DNA from: Pseudobutyrivibrio xylanivorans
GTDB taxonomy: Bacteria > Bacillota > Clostridia > Lachnospirales > Lachnospiraceae
Length of the DNA stretch: 64,000 nt
NCBI RefSeq assembly: GCF_008935055.1
Contig: NZ_CP043028.1
Location: 1,335,901-1,399,900 of the forward strand
Direction: 5' to 3'
Shown: piece by piece, positions 52,317 through 60,320 of the stretch
Numbering within the stretch: the first letter of the stretch is position 1
Layout: the number at the start of each line of letters is the position of its first letter
Position numbers and translations under genes: made by a program
Notes under the pieces: model-generated
Databases searched by the model: none
Seen by the model: only the letters and a program-made list of their open reading frames with translations
Told to the model about the DNA's origin: nothing

Positions 52317-52571
52317 TCTCACGCTAACATCACTTTCCCGGAGGTGGGAAGGTGATATTTTACTACCTTCAGTGACTATTGCTCCTCTGATAGTAAAAAA
52401 TACGGTCTCTTTACTACCCCTGCTGAATATTTTTCTCAAGCTATTAAAAAAAGTATGTTTTTTACTACCTCTGCTGAGTTTTCTTTACACGATAGTAAAA
52501 TGAATATGTTTTTTACTATCTCTCCAACTATTATTTAACTAGGTAGTAAAACAGGTGAACATTTTACTATC
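52317..52571. repeat. Degenerate palindrome array with exact 51-bp period
   Basis: Right arms TTTACTACC or TTTACTATC end at 52367, 52418, 52469, 52520 and 52571, i.e. every 51 bp. Each is preceded, about 18 bases earlier, by its complement GATAGTAAAA (52389, 52491), GGTAGTAAAA (52542) or a variant (52441). A unit is thus a ~30-bp dyad plus a ~21-bp less conserved segment, two of which start CTGCTGA. A weaker pair follows at 52661-52685. The array fills most of the gap between the radical SAM gene and the next pseudogene. Confidence 0.8.
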
Positions 52572-52728
52572 CATATCAGAGATTAGATTGGAGACAGTAA
52601 TTAAACTCCTCGATTGACTTTGCTAAAGTATGAATTTAATATGAATGATGAAAAATACATGATAGTAATCAAAAATCTTACTAATTCTTTCTGCTCAAAC
52701 TCTTTGACTGTAAGAAAGGCAATTCGAT

Positions 52729-53302
52729 ATGCACCCCATAATTGTATTTGATATAGATGGAACATTAACTGATTTCAGAAGTTTTATCAGAACCATCGGC
52801 ATTCCTTATTTCGAAATGAAATACTATCTGAAAGTTAAAAATCCAGATGCATTAGAGCTTGAAGATATTTTTGAATTAGACTCGATTTTTTTCAAAAGAA
52901 GAAAAGAAGCAAATGCTAAACGCCTTTTGGATAAGCCACAGATTTGTTCAATTTTCTCTATTAGACAGATACAGAAGTGATGCCGTAGCATAATGTCAAT
53001 CTTATGAAAAAGAAAGGCTTCAAAATTGAGTTACACTCTTCCAGAGACAAAACCTGCGAGAATTCTGCACAAATACTTCTAGCAGTTTCCAATAACGTGG
53101 AGCTAGAATTTGATTCATCGCACAGCATAAGGAATTATAGTGAAGAAATAACTCACATGTATTCAAATGTATACGTAATACGTAACTGGAAAATCGTTAC
53201 AATCTCGGCATCTTTACTGAGGGAACCACTAGGAAAGAAGGCGAAAACTTTTTTGGCTCTTTTAATACTGGCTTTGTCGATTTAGCCAAACAGAAGGTTT
53301 AG
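52729..53302 (+). pseudogene. Degraded HAD-type hydrolase-like gene with acyltransferase-like tail
   Basis: The first open piece (52729-52980) starts HPIIVFDIDGTLTDFRSFI, HAD motif I. It is broken near 52940. A second piece from 53004 reads KKKGFKIELHSSRDKTCEN. Near 53190 the frame shifts again; the next frame reads LGIFTEGTTRKEGENFF then GSFNTGFVDLAKQKV and stops at 53302. That last part resembles the F-P-E-G-T-R block of PlsC acyltransferases. At least two frameshifts make it non-functional. Confidence 0.7.
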
Positions 53303-53406
53303 AGCTCTGTAAAAAAGAGGCTTTTAAACTCAACGCATAAACATCGGCGATACAGTTGTACTGGCCGCCGAAGCATATTTTTCACATATCTATAATATTA
53401 AAGTAA

Positions 53407-54222
53407 TTAACCGCGGAGAACGAACTTCTCGACCACAGTCGCTACACCGTCTTCATCGTTTGAAGGTGCAATAAAATTAGCCCATTCCTTTGTTTCGTCC
53501 TTTGCATTTTCCATCGCTACGGAAAAGCCTGCGTAACGCATCATAGGAATATCATTATAGCCATCTCCACATGCTATTAGGTTCTTTCTATCCAAATCAA
53601 GTTTACCTAAAAGCATTTCAAGTGAGGTGGCTTTTTCAATACCATTCGGTGTGATTTCCAAGAAGTACGACTCGGAAAAGAAAACATTTACCTCTCCCTT
53701 AAGCTTTTCATTAAGCTCAGCCTGAACCTTCTGGAGCGCCTCGTGTTCTCCTACAACCATAAATTTCACTGGGGGATCCAGCTTCGCTGTTTCATCCAGA
53801 TGGAAAACCTGGTTAATAGGAATGTTGTTAATCTTTGATTCCAGCTTTACATATTCATCGTTCTCATTTGTAGTGATGATACCTTCCGCATCGTAAGTAA
53901 GTGGGGTAACACCATACTTCTTCGCCACATGAACGATGTCTGAATAACACTTTTCTGGAATAGTCTCTCTGCGAATGACATCTCCAGTCTTACAATTGAT
54001 AATCATTCCTCCATTATATGATAGGATGTAACCTCCAACCTGTTCCAAATGAAGATGATGAGCTATATGCTTAATGCCAGGTACTGGTCTTCCCGACGCG
54101 AGAATAATATGAACTCCAGCCTCTGCAGCCTTCATTATTACTTCTTTATTTCTTTTACTGACTTCTTTTTTGCTATTTAAAAGAGTCCCATCTAAATCCA
54201 GGGCTATTGCTTTGTACTTCAT
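53407..54222 (-). CDS. Cof-type HAD phosphatase
   Basis: 271 residues. Motif I ALDLDGTLLNSKKEVS with the nucleophile Asp, motif II ILASGRPVPG, the C2B-type cap, and motif [28 protein letters not shown]. This is the Cof subfamily (IIB), which dephosphorylates sugar phosphates, FMN/PLP or related metabolites with broad specificity. Stand-alone gene. Confidence 0.93.
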   Translation of the reverse strand: MKYKAIALDLDGTLLNSKKEVSKRNKEVIMKAAEAGVHIILASGRPVPGIKHIAHHLHLEQVGGYILSYNGGMIINCKTGDVIRRETIPEKCYSDIVHVAKKYGVTPLTYDAEGIITTNENDEYVKLESKINNIPINQVFHLDETAKLDPPVKFMVVGEHEALQKVQAELNEKLKGEVNVFFSESYFLEITPNGIEKATSLEMLLGKLDLDRKNLIACGDGYNDIPMMRYAGFSVAMENAKDETKEWANFIAPSNDEDGVATVVEKFVLRG

Positions 54223-54387
54223 ATATCTATAACTTTCTAAAAAACAAATTTGAAAGCTATATTATCAAAGGATGGTGCGGTTCGTCAATTGTATATTGAT
54301 AGAACTCCCTTAACTATATATTCCTTGTTCAGTGAAGGCATATGGCATCTTTTATGTGTAAACCGCGTTTATTTCCACTTTCGTTTA

Positions 54388-54457
54388 AAGTCACAAATTG
54401 TGACTTCATGTATTCTATATTCAAACAAGGTGATTTTTGTGGTCGCAAAAATCGACC
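54388..54457. promoter_or_regulatory. Two strong palindromes in a 600-bp gene-poor region
   Basis: AAGTCACAA-A-TTGTGACTT (54388-54406) is a perfect 9+1+9 palindrome. GATTTTTG (54432-54439) pairs with CAAAAATC (54446-54453), with GGT/ACC outside. Both look like operators or hairpins. The 54223-54828 spacer otherwise holds only the small relics listed next; nothing else was recognised. Confidence 0.55.
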
Positions 54458-54490
54458 GCAACCCACCTTTTCAAATTTTTAAACTCTTTC

Positions 54491-54615
54491 CTACATCTCC
54501 TCAAGGCTTTCTATCTTCTTCAGTGCCTCCATATAAGCCATAAGCCTCTTCTGCTATTCTTCCTTAACTTGATATGAATCTGATTGTCACATGGAGCATA
54601 TCCTTGATTTAGCAT
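54491..54615 (-). pseudogene. Frameshifted small ORF (about 40 residues)
   Basis: GAGGAGGTG precedes an ATG at 54615, giving MLNQGYAPCDNQIHIKLRK. One frameshift later another frame continues KRLMAYMEALKKIESLEEM to a stop at 54491. The strong ribosome site and helical tail suggest a former small gene. I do not recognise the family. Confidence 0.4.
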
Positions 54616-54828
54616 TTTCTTTTCACCTCCTCTCTAAACTGGAAATCATTGTTTATGAACACATTATCCAAGAAATATACGGTCCAATCCGTATATCCAA
54701 GAGGTAGGAATATTTTTAAAAGAATTAAAAATTCCACGTTTTTAGATTTAGCCGTATCCCACAAACGTGTGTTCCGTTATAATATAGATGTGCCATTTAT
54801 ATAAACTTTGTTAAAGGGGACTGGTTTC

Positions 54829-54960
54829 ATGAAATGTAAATTATCGATTCAGGAAAAATTGAAAGATTTGAGAATTGAAAAAGGCCTGTCTCTGCAAGAA
54901 CTGTCAGAGCAGACCGGCATATCAAGCTCATCTGCTCATGCAGATGTTCCCGGGGATTAG
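54829..54960 (+). pseudogene. Truncated XRE-family regulator
   Basis: 43 codons from ATG 54829: KLSIQEKLKDLRIEKGLSLQ then ELSEQTGISSSS is the first three helices of an XRE domain. The reading frame then becomes unrelated (HADVPGD) and stops. A TATAAT-like box lies at about 54779-54784. A recombination break near 54940 has removed the rest. Confidence 0.7.
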
Positions 54961-55084
54961 GGGTTGTTCCCAACAAGCTGCACAGGCTTTGTCTGGACAC
55001 AGACATTGCTTGCGCGAAAGAACAAACTCTCACTAATGTCATTAGTTGCAACAAGAATTGTTTACCAACTTTAAGGACTTCTTA

Positions 55085-55282
55085 TCACCATGCATGCTCT
55101 GCAGGAATATATTCTATGAAGCATTTCCCGCGCTCCACACTTTTTAAGAATACAAGCCCCTCATCAAATCTGTCCGCAAGCCACGCCTTCTTTGAAGATA
55201 CCTGTACATCTTTATTGTTGGATATGGCACAGCAGATATGCTCCTCTTCCAGATTCTCTTTTGTAACCCTGATATACTCCAT
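55085..55282 (-). pseudogene. N-terminal fragment of a YoaP-like GNAT protein
   Basis: 65 residues: MEYIRVTKENLEEEHICCAI, then SSKKAWLADRFDEGLVFLKS and FIEYIPAEHAW before a stop. It matches the opening of YoaP-like N-acetyltransferases of about 250 residues; the acetyl-CoA-binding part is missing. It has a good ribosome site (AGGAGAGCTGACT ATG) and sits just downstream of mosaic-repeat copy 1. The 3' break is at about 55085, at the edge of the mosaic region. Confidence 0.65.
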
Positions 55283-55300
55283 AGTCAGCTCTCCTGTCTA

Positions 55301-55356
55301 CACTCCGTTCCGGTCCGCGCTAAGCGGATGTCCCCCGGACATCCAGCGCCCTGATC
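55301..55356 (-). repeat. Mosaic-boundary palindromic repeat, copy 1
   Basis: On the minus strand it reads GGCGCTGGATGTCCGGGGGA then CATCCGCTTAGCGCGGACC and ends GGAACGGAGTG. The core GGATGTCC-GG-GGACATCC is a palindrome. It encodes the last residues of the GyrI-like protein (ALDVRGTSA) and ends about 20 bases before the next gene start. Copy 2 is at 55986. Confidence 0.75.
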
Positions 55357-55973
55357 GGATGCCGGATCACTGTCTTCAGTTTCTCCGGCTGGACTTTTCT
55401 CGCATCAGATAGATAAATCTCATGGTGCAGTCTCTTGTCAGTGATATCCAGGACATAACCCTGTTCTTCTATAAATCTGTGCATTGCATCTACTGTAGCA
55501 GGTTCATCATCATACGATCCGATATGCATGCACTGCACACACAACCCTTCATCATAAGTAAAGAACTCCACCTTTGAGAAATCCTGTTTTTTCTTAACCG
55601 TAGCTTCCCTGACAGCCCACTCAAAATCATCTTTCGTTACAAAGTCTGGCAGGCGGATGACGGATATCCACTTGAAATCTTCTTTATGAGCATAGTCGAT
55701 ACCGATTACTCCATTCTGCCACCAAAAACCTTCCAATGGCGGAACTACATAATCAAAATATCCGTCAATCTGATGATCGCCTTTTTTACTCATCTTGATC
55801 GTAAATGCGATTCCATACAAAAGACCTATAGCCTGTTTATATTCGCCATCTTCATCATTTGGATTCCCACTGCCCCTAACCGCGATATAATTCATTTTAG
55901 GAACAGTAACGATTGATGGTGTGCCCTTCGGCATATAGAATTCTTTGTATTCCTTCTTGTAATCAAACGCCAT
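55320..55973 (-). CDS. GyrI-like small-molecule-binding domain protein (COG4832 type)
   Basis: 217 residues from MAFDYKKEYKEFYMPKGTPS. Family blocks: VPKMNYIAVRGSGNPNDEDG, YGIAFTIKM, GYFDYVVPPLEGFWWQ, EFFTYDEGLCVQCMHIGSYD and FIEEQGYVLD near the C terminus. Proteins of this type bind, and some hydrolyse, cyclic or lipophilic toxins. The start at 55973 follows GGAG; the frame extends 18 codons upstream into repeat copy 2. The final ~10 residues are encoded by repeat copy 1, so the C terminus may be recent. Confidence 0.82.
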   Translation of the reverse strand: MAFDYKKEYKEFYMPKGTPSIVTVPKMNYIAVRGSGNPNDEDGEYKQAIGLLYGIAFTIKMSKKGDHQIDGYFDYVVPPLEGFWWQNGVIGIDYAHKEDFKWISVIRLPDFVTKDDFEWAVREATVKKKQDFSKVEFFTYDEGLCVQCMHIGSYDDEPATVDAMHRFIEEQGYVLDITDKRLHHEIYLSDARKVQPEKLKTVIRHPIRALDVRGTSA

Positions 55974-55985
55974 ACCCTTTTTCTC

Positions 55986-56041
55986 CACTTCGTTTCGGTC
56001 GGTGCTAAACGATCGTCCACCGGACAATCAGAGCTCTGAAA
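55986..56041 (-). repeat. Mosaic-boundary palindromic repeat, copy 2
   Basis: Minus strand: TTCAGAGCTCTGATTGTCCG, then GTGGACGATCGTTTAGCACC, ending GACCGAAACGAAGTG. It aligns with copy 1 along its whole length (about 70% identical by eye), and ends shortly before the GyrI-like start codon. Similar REP-like palindromes are, to my recollection, common in gut Lachnospiraceae. Confidence 0.75.
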
Positions 56042-56060
56042 CCTGTTATTATATTTGCCA

Positions 56061-56267
56061 TCACTTAACTCTTTGGAACATGACCGTCTCTTCCTTCATT
56101 GAGATATTTCCGACACAGAAGCCATATTCCAACAATTCCTTCTTGTATTTGAGAAAAGAATGGTCGATCGGAACCCCTGCAATTTCTTCAATCTCAGCAT
56201 ATGTGAGCTTGAAGCTGTCCGTTCCATTATCCCGGATCCATTTCCAAAGATGTTCGTATTTACTCAT
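56061..56267 (-). CDS. Small DUF7662-like protein
   Basis: 68 residues, MSKYEHLWKWIRDNGTDSFK, then TYAEIEEIAGVPIDHSFL and a final beta strand. The L-T-F/Y-x-E-I-E-x-I-x-G-x-P-x-D-H-S-F pattern marks a small domain found in many mobile gene neighbourhoods; its function is unknown. It overlaps the CAT-like gene by four bases (ATGA) and is co-translated with it. Confidence 0.7.
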   Translation of the reverse strand: MSKYEHLWKWIRDNGTDSFKLTYAEIEEIAGVPIDHSFLKYKKELLEYGFCVGNISMKEETVMFQRVK

Positions 56268-56935
56268 ATCTGTTCATCCTTCACTTTACCATTGCAAAAC
56301 GCAGCCATCTCTTTTTCAAGCAGGCGGAATACATTCGCAATCAGATACCCATCCGCTATCGCATGATTCATACGAACCGACACCGGCATCAAAAGTCTCC
56401 CGTTTTCCTCACGGTATTTCCCCCAGTTGATGATCGGCAGAAAATAGAGGAATCCATCTGGCAGTTCAATATTCAGGGAATCATAGGACAGCCATGAAAT
56501 GTAGGAAGCATCAAACCAGTTCGGATGCTTTTCCATATCAAGGCCATACTCCCTCGTTTGTTTTGCCTTCTCTATGTCAGAGACAGCATTTTTGTAGAAT
56601 GCGGCATAATCCGGATCATAACTTGTATATACCGGCGTACAGGTCTCGGTATCCTCATGAAAAATATACTGCGTAGGGTTAATCCTGTCATAACAGATCA
56701 GTTCCTCAGTCTGCCAGAGATACCCCATTTTGTAATCATCCCGGGAATTCAATACCATGGAAAGGATATATAGGAAATTGACATAGAACTTCGTGTTACT
56801 CTCCTTCGAGCCCTTAACAAGCTCCGTCACATCAACCCTTGCCGTCATAGAAGTCGAGCACTTGCAATCCTCCGTAAAATGCCGGAATACCCCCTTCCTA
56901 TAATAGGTTTCTTTATCAATAACTCTATAGTTCAT
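56264..56935 (-). CDS. Chloramphenicol acetyltransferase-like protein (type A CAT fold)
   Basis: 223 residues. The catalytic block is VRMNHAIADGYLIANVF, which keeps the His and the Asp-Gly of HHxxxDGxH in CATs but replaces the first His by Asn. CSTSMTARVDVTELVKGSKE and PIINWGKYREENGRLLMPVS also match. Length is normal for CAT. It could acetylate chloramphenicol or another hydroxyl compound; resistance is not demonstrated by sequence. Confidence 0.85.
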   Translation of the reverse strand: MNYRVIDKETYYRKGVFRHFTEDCKCSTSMTARVDVTELVKGSKESNTKFYVNFLYILSMVLNSRDDYKMGYLWQTEELICYDRINPTQYIFHEDTETCTPVYTSYDPDYAAFYKNAVSDIEKAKQTREYGLDMEKHPNWFDASYISWLSYDSLNIELPDGFLYFLPIINWGKYREENGRLLMPVSVRMNHAIADGYLIANVFRLLEKEMAAFCNGKVKDEQI

Positions 56936-56939
56936 ATCT

Positions 56940-57431
56940 TTACCCTCTTCTTTTCATCATCAGATAGCAGTTTATCCCCTTTTTATAAAAATCAGGTAGT
57001 TCTCCGACACACTTATACCCCAGATTTTCATATAATTTCTTCGCTCCCGGGTTAAAATCATCTACAGTTAAAAAATATTTTGCCGAAGAAGAATCGGAAG
57101 CATTATCCTCAAAAAACTTCATCAGCTGTTTACCGATGCCATAATTCCTGTATTCTTCCTTTACTGCAGCAATATGGAGATAAGGGTAGCTTCCAAAAAC
57201 ACCATTTGTCATGTAGTAAATAAACCCCAGGCATTTCTCATTTTCATCCAATGCAACATATATGTTTTCTTGTTCCACTGCATATGTAAGCATATTAGTT
57301 GCCTTTTCATGATCGCTAAAATACGCTCTTCCTAAATCAGAATTTTGCAAAATGTCTATGCAGCTATCAAGATATTTCATAACTGCAAGTTGAATATGTA
57401 TATCCTTTTTCCACTTACGCTCTTCACACAT
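56940..57431 (-). CDS. GNAT family N-acetyltransferase
   Basis: 163 residues. The acetyl-CoA site is in LHIAAVKEEYRNYGIGKQLM (R/Q-x-x-G-x-G/A form), then KKLYENLGYKCVGELPDFYK at the C terminus. GGAGG precedes the ATG by nine bases. Substrate unknown. The CAT-like gene starts 4 bases after its stop. Confidence 0.88.
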   Translation of the reverse strand: MCEERKWKKDIHIQLAVMKYLDSCIDILQNSDLGRAYFSDHEKATNMLTYAVEQENIYVALDENEKCLGFIYYMTNGVFGSYPYLHIAAVKEEYRNYGIGKQLMKFFEDNASDSSSAKYFLTVDDFNPGAKKLYENLGYKCVGELPDFYKKGINCYLMMKRRG

Positions 57432-57468
57432 GAAACTTTACCTCCGGCACCTTCGTCAAAATCGAAAA

Positions 57469-57819
57469 CTATCTATAATATAAAATCTCACATTCGCCTT
57501 CATCGGTAAAAGTTTCAATCTCATATGTAAGAACCCCATCGGCGTAGATTTCCTGATAGATCATATCTAATTCTGCTGTTTTTCCTTTTACGGCAATCCA
57601 TCCTGAATTCGGCAAAATCACAGAACAGTTTGCATTATCTATGTCGCCGGATTTAAGCCCGATGACATATTCAATCGTATCAGTTGTCCAATTATAGCCT
57701 AACCCCCTAAGCTTTTCTCTTCCATATTTTTTGGAAAATTCATCCCAAAATGCACCGATCGTTTCATATTGCCGATCGTCTTTTGTTGAAAACACCTTAC
57801 TGATTCCATTAAAAACCAT
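57469..57819 (-). CDS. GyrI-like effector-binding domain protein
   Basis: 116 residues from the ATG at 57819 (MVFNGISKVFSTKDDRQYET). GAAGGAGAGGG stands before it. The open frame continues upstream, but those codons are the remains of an ASCH domain, so the proteins were joined by recombination. TTDTIEYVIGLKSGDIDNAN and LPNSGWIAVKGKTAELDMIY fit the GyrI-like (AraC effector-binding) fold. Ligand unknown. The fusion frame could also be expressed as a longer protein. Confidence 0.75.
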   Translation of the reverse strand: MVFNGISKVFSTKDDRQYETIGAFWDEFSKKYGREKLRGLGYNWTTDTIEYVIGLKSGDIDNANCSVILPNSGWIAVKGKTAELDMIYQEIYADGVLTYEIETFTDEGECEILYYR

Positions 57820-58117
57820 ACGACCCTCTCCTTCTTTATAAGCATGATTATGTGAAACCTGATTGAATGCTATCACATACACTTTCGTTGTCTTCACAAT
57901 ACATACAGCCTCTCCCTTGGAGACAAGAATAACACTATAGTCTCCCTCTTTTGGGATTGGTCCGCCTTCAGCCAGATACAGATCATATGCAGAACAAGTG
58001 GCAGTTTTCTCACCGTTTTTTTACCAAAGCTGCCAGTTCGTCCTGTACGCCACCAAACGACCACGACTCATATGATTCGGTTAATCCGGATTTTTTCCAT
58101 AACTCTTCTGCTGTCAT
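57820..58117 (-). pseudogene. Broken ASCH-domain gene between kinase-like and GyrI-like genes
   Basis: ATG 58117 is preceded by GAGGAAGGAAAG and opens MTAEELWKKSGLTESYESWS, the start of ASCH proteins. The frame breaks in an A-run near 58015 (VKKR stop). One frame over it continues GEKTATCSAYDLYLAEGG, DYSVILVSKGEAVCIVKTTK and HAYKEGEG, then passes in frame into the GyrI-like gene. The C-terminal third of ASCH is missing. So this gene carries one single-base frameshift and one 3' truncation. Confidence 0.8.
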
Positions 58118-58753
58118 CTTTCCTTCCTCAAATTCCGGTGTTCTTGACCAGTACCGGATTCCCCAATTTTCGAAGTTCCATTCTTCCATGTAGTCATTGC
58201 ACTCATAATCGACATACCATAGCAGTCCATCCTGAATAACAAAATTTGTAGGAAAATAATCAATATTCAGCCCAACGTCAAATGCCTTCTTCGCCATTGT
58301 ACGTACCTGCGGCAAAAATTGTTCTACTGAAGTCCCTTCTAGGATTAAGTCAAAAATAGTTTTCCCATCAACATATTCCTTAACAATCAGCTCATTTTCT
58401 ACATCTATAGCCAGCATCTTCGGAGCTCTGATTCCGGCATTAGTGAGTCGTTCGTAATCATTTTTCTCAGCCTGTATCTTATTTCCGAAGGTATAGTAAT
58501 CGCAGGGCTCATGATGTATTTGTTTTAAGACCACCTTCTGTCCATCCTGGTCTGCAAGATATGAATACCCACCTTTTCCATGCCCGAGAAGTTTAATAAT
58601 CCGGTATAACTTTCCACACACGGTTATTTTCTTCTCTAAGACGAATCTTGGGCCTTCCTCCCCAACTTCACCTGTTGGAATAAACCCTACATTAGCCAGT
58701 ACATTTTTTGACGACTGATTATCAGGATTTGTTTCCGCCTCTATTTTTATCAT
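58010..58753 (-). CDS. Kinase-like protein with a GNAT remnant at its N terminus
   Basis: 247 residues from ATG 58753, which overlaps the upstream GNAT stop (ATGA). Residues 1-33 are the C-terminal alpha-beta unit of a GNAT protein (EAETNPDNQSSKNVLANVGF, EEGPRFVLEK). From residue ~45 a protein-kinase-like fold follows: LLGHGKGGYSYLADQDGQKV with a Gly loop, VVLKQIHHEP with the Lys, VGLNIDYFPTNFVIQDG as a catalytic-loop equivalent, and LWYVDYECNDY. The last 35 residues are the start of the ASCH gene, read in the same frame. The normal kinase end is therefore unclear. Substrate unknown. Confidence 0.7.
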   Translation of the reverse strand: MIKIEAETNPDNQSSKNVLANVGFIPTGEVGEEGPRFVLEKKITVCGKLYRIIKLLGHGKGGYSYLADQDGQKVVLKQIHHEPCDYYTFGNKIQAEKNDYERLTNAGIRAPKMLAIDVENELIVKEYVDGKTIFDLILEGTSVEQFLPQVRTMAKKAFDVGLNIDYFPTNFVIQDGLLWYVDYECNDYMEEWNFENWGIRYWSRTPEFEEGKMTAEELWKKSGLTESYESWSFGGVQDELAALVKKR

Positions 58754-59646
58754 GTATCTTCTTGCTCGCCATCCTTCCAAAAATAAAATGAATAGTGATG
58801 TTTCTTTCTGAAGCCAAGCCTCTCATAGAATTCCATATCGGAAATCACGTAAGCCCTGGTTGCTCCAAGGTTTTTGGCTCTGCGAAACGCCTCAAATATC
58901 AAGGCTTTTGCAATGCCATTCCCTCTGTATGCCGGTATAGTACAGACAGGCTCAACATAAACATAATCAGTCCCTGCCATATACCAAAGCAGACAACAGG
59001 CAACCATTTCTCCATTTTCATTCACAGCTGCAACACCTAAGTCCTTATTAAAATGCTTTCTGACTCTTGGAACAATCTCCTCTTCTCTCTCAAATTCTGC
59101 TTTATCATCACCATGATCAAATCCCTGCCAGAAAAGCCATTGAAGGTCATAAGCATCCTTCACAGGATCCGGGCAAAAGAGCTTAAGGCCATCCGGGAGT
59201 TTTGCTTCAAGCGAATCAGAAAGACTCCTTTCCATGATGGTCTCATCCAGGTCCGAAGGTGTAAATCCAAGACTCTTTGTCATCTCTATTTCATCTGTAT
59301 TCTCATCACAGATTGCCAGTCCAAAGCCAGAATCATCTTTTAGCTCTTTGCAAGCATACTCCAGAACGGCCTTATATAAATCTTTATACTCCGGAAGTAC
59401 TCCACAAAAGCCCTCGCCAAAATACATATCGTAGATAGCAGCGCCAACGATTTTATCGTCAACAGTCCAAAGGCCAATGGAATTCTTTAAGCTCTTATCA
59501 AATTCAGGATGTTCAATCATCCATTCCAGCCTTGCCCAGTTCCAGTTAATATGGCTGTCATCCTTCTCATTTAAAGCAATCAGAAAAGAGCACAATGCCT
59601 CATAGTCAGTGTCAGTATAATTCTTAAAATCTATATCAGCCCTCAT
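58750..59646 (-). CDS. Two-domain GNAT family N-acetyltransferase
   Basis: About 298 residues. An N-terminal degenerate GNAT-like half (to ~145) is followed by an active-looking C-terminal domain: YVYVEPVCTIPAYRGNGIAK with the acetyl-CoA loop, then ALIFEAFRRAKNLGATRAYV and FYERLGFRKKHHYSFYFWK. The start at 59646 is one of two close Met codons after AAGG. Substrate unknown. Confidence 0.82.
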   Translation of the reverse strand: MRADIDFKNYTDTDYEALCSFLIALNEKDDSHINWNWARLEWMIEHPEFDKSLKNSIGLWTVDDKIVGAAIYDMYFGEGFCGVLPEYKDLYKAVLEYACKELKDDSGFGLAICDENTDEIEMTKSLGFTPSDLDETIMERSLSDSLEAKLPDGLKLFCPDPVKDAYDLQWLFWQGFDHGDDKAEFEREEEIVPRVRKHFNKDLGVAAVNENGEMVACCLLWYMAGTDYVYVEPVCTIPAYRGNGIAKALIFEAFRRAKNLGATRAYVISDMEFYERLGFRKKHHYSFYFWKDGEQEDT

Positions 59647-59667
59647 AATCAATATCATCCTTATACT

Positions 59668-60297
59668 TTACTCAAAAATCTGCCCTGGAAGCTTAAGCTT
59701 TTCCTTTGGCGGAAAATTCTTATCAAACTCTTCAACATCAACATCTTCAACATAGTAACCCTTTGGAGTCTGGTATACACCAGTGATTCCATCAAGATAT
59801 CCCGGGATTAGTTCCTTACATAGGAAGAATGATGCGTCTGCATCTTCCGGAAGGTCGTGGTATCTGATTCCGAACTTGCTGGCATATTCAAAGCCGCTGT
59901 GTCCATAGAATCCAATATTTCCTTCAAAAAGCACTGCCCCAAAGCCCATTTCTGTAGCCTTTTCAAGAGAGTAGTCCAGGATTGCCTTGCCATATCCCTG
60001 TCTCTTTAATTCAGGAGTGATACCGATCGGGCCCATGGTAAGGACATCGATAGCCCTGCCATCATCTGCCTCAATTATCGTCTTCATAAAAATGTTCTGC
60101 CCTATAAGTTTCCCATTCTTTTCCATGACAAAATCAAGTTCTTTTACAAAAGCAGGATCCTCCCTAAGAACATGAATCACATAATGCTCACTGCATCCCG
60201 GGCGATACACGTTCCAGAAGGACTCCCTTACAAGGTTTTCAACTTCTCTGTACTCTTCTTTTCTCTCAGGTCGTATTGTATAATCATTTGAATTCAT
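59668..60297 (-). CDS. GNAT family N-acetyltransferase
   Basis: 209 residues from ATG 60297, placed by GAGGAG; the open frame begins nine codons earlier. DYTIRPERKEEYREVENLVR opens it, and the acetyl-CoA loop lies in MGPIGITPELKRQGYGKAIL. GAVLFEGNIGFYGHSGFEYA is the block of the YhbS-like branch. Substrate unknown. It follows the XRE-membrane gene closely. Confidence 0.87.
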   Translation of the reverse strand: MNSNDYTIRPERKEEYREVENLVRESFWNVYRPGCSEHYVIHVLREDPAFVKELDFVMEKNGKLIGQNIFMKTIIEADDGRAIDVLTMGPIGITPELKRQGYGKAILDYSLEKATEMGFGAVLFEGNIGFYGHSGFEYASKFGIRYHDLPEDADASFFLCKELIPGYLDGITGVYQTPKGYYVEDVDVEEFDKNFPPKEKLKLPGQIFE

Positions 60298-60320
60298 CTC
60301 TAAAAATCTCCTCTTATAAA

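Noticed and set aside
52357..52571. The 51-bp array as a CRISPR array
   Set aside because: Dyads differ from one another in many positions, the 21-bp fillers are too short and partly alike, and no cas gene is in the window.
54827..55054. 75-codon minus-strand ORF opposite the XRE fragment
   Set aside because: The plus strand encodes a recognisable XRE start; the minus frame has no ribosome site.
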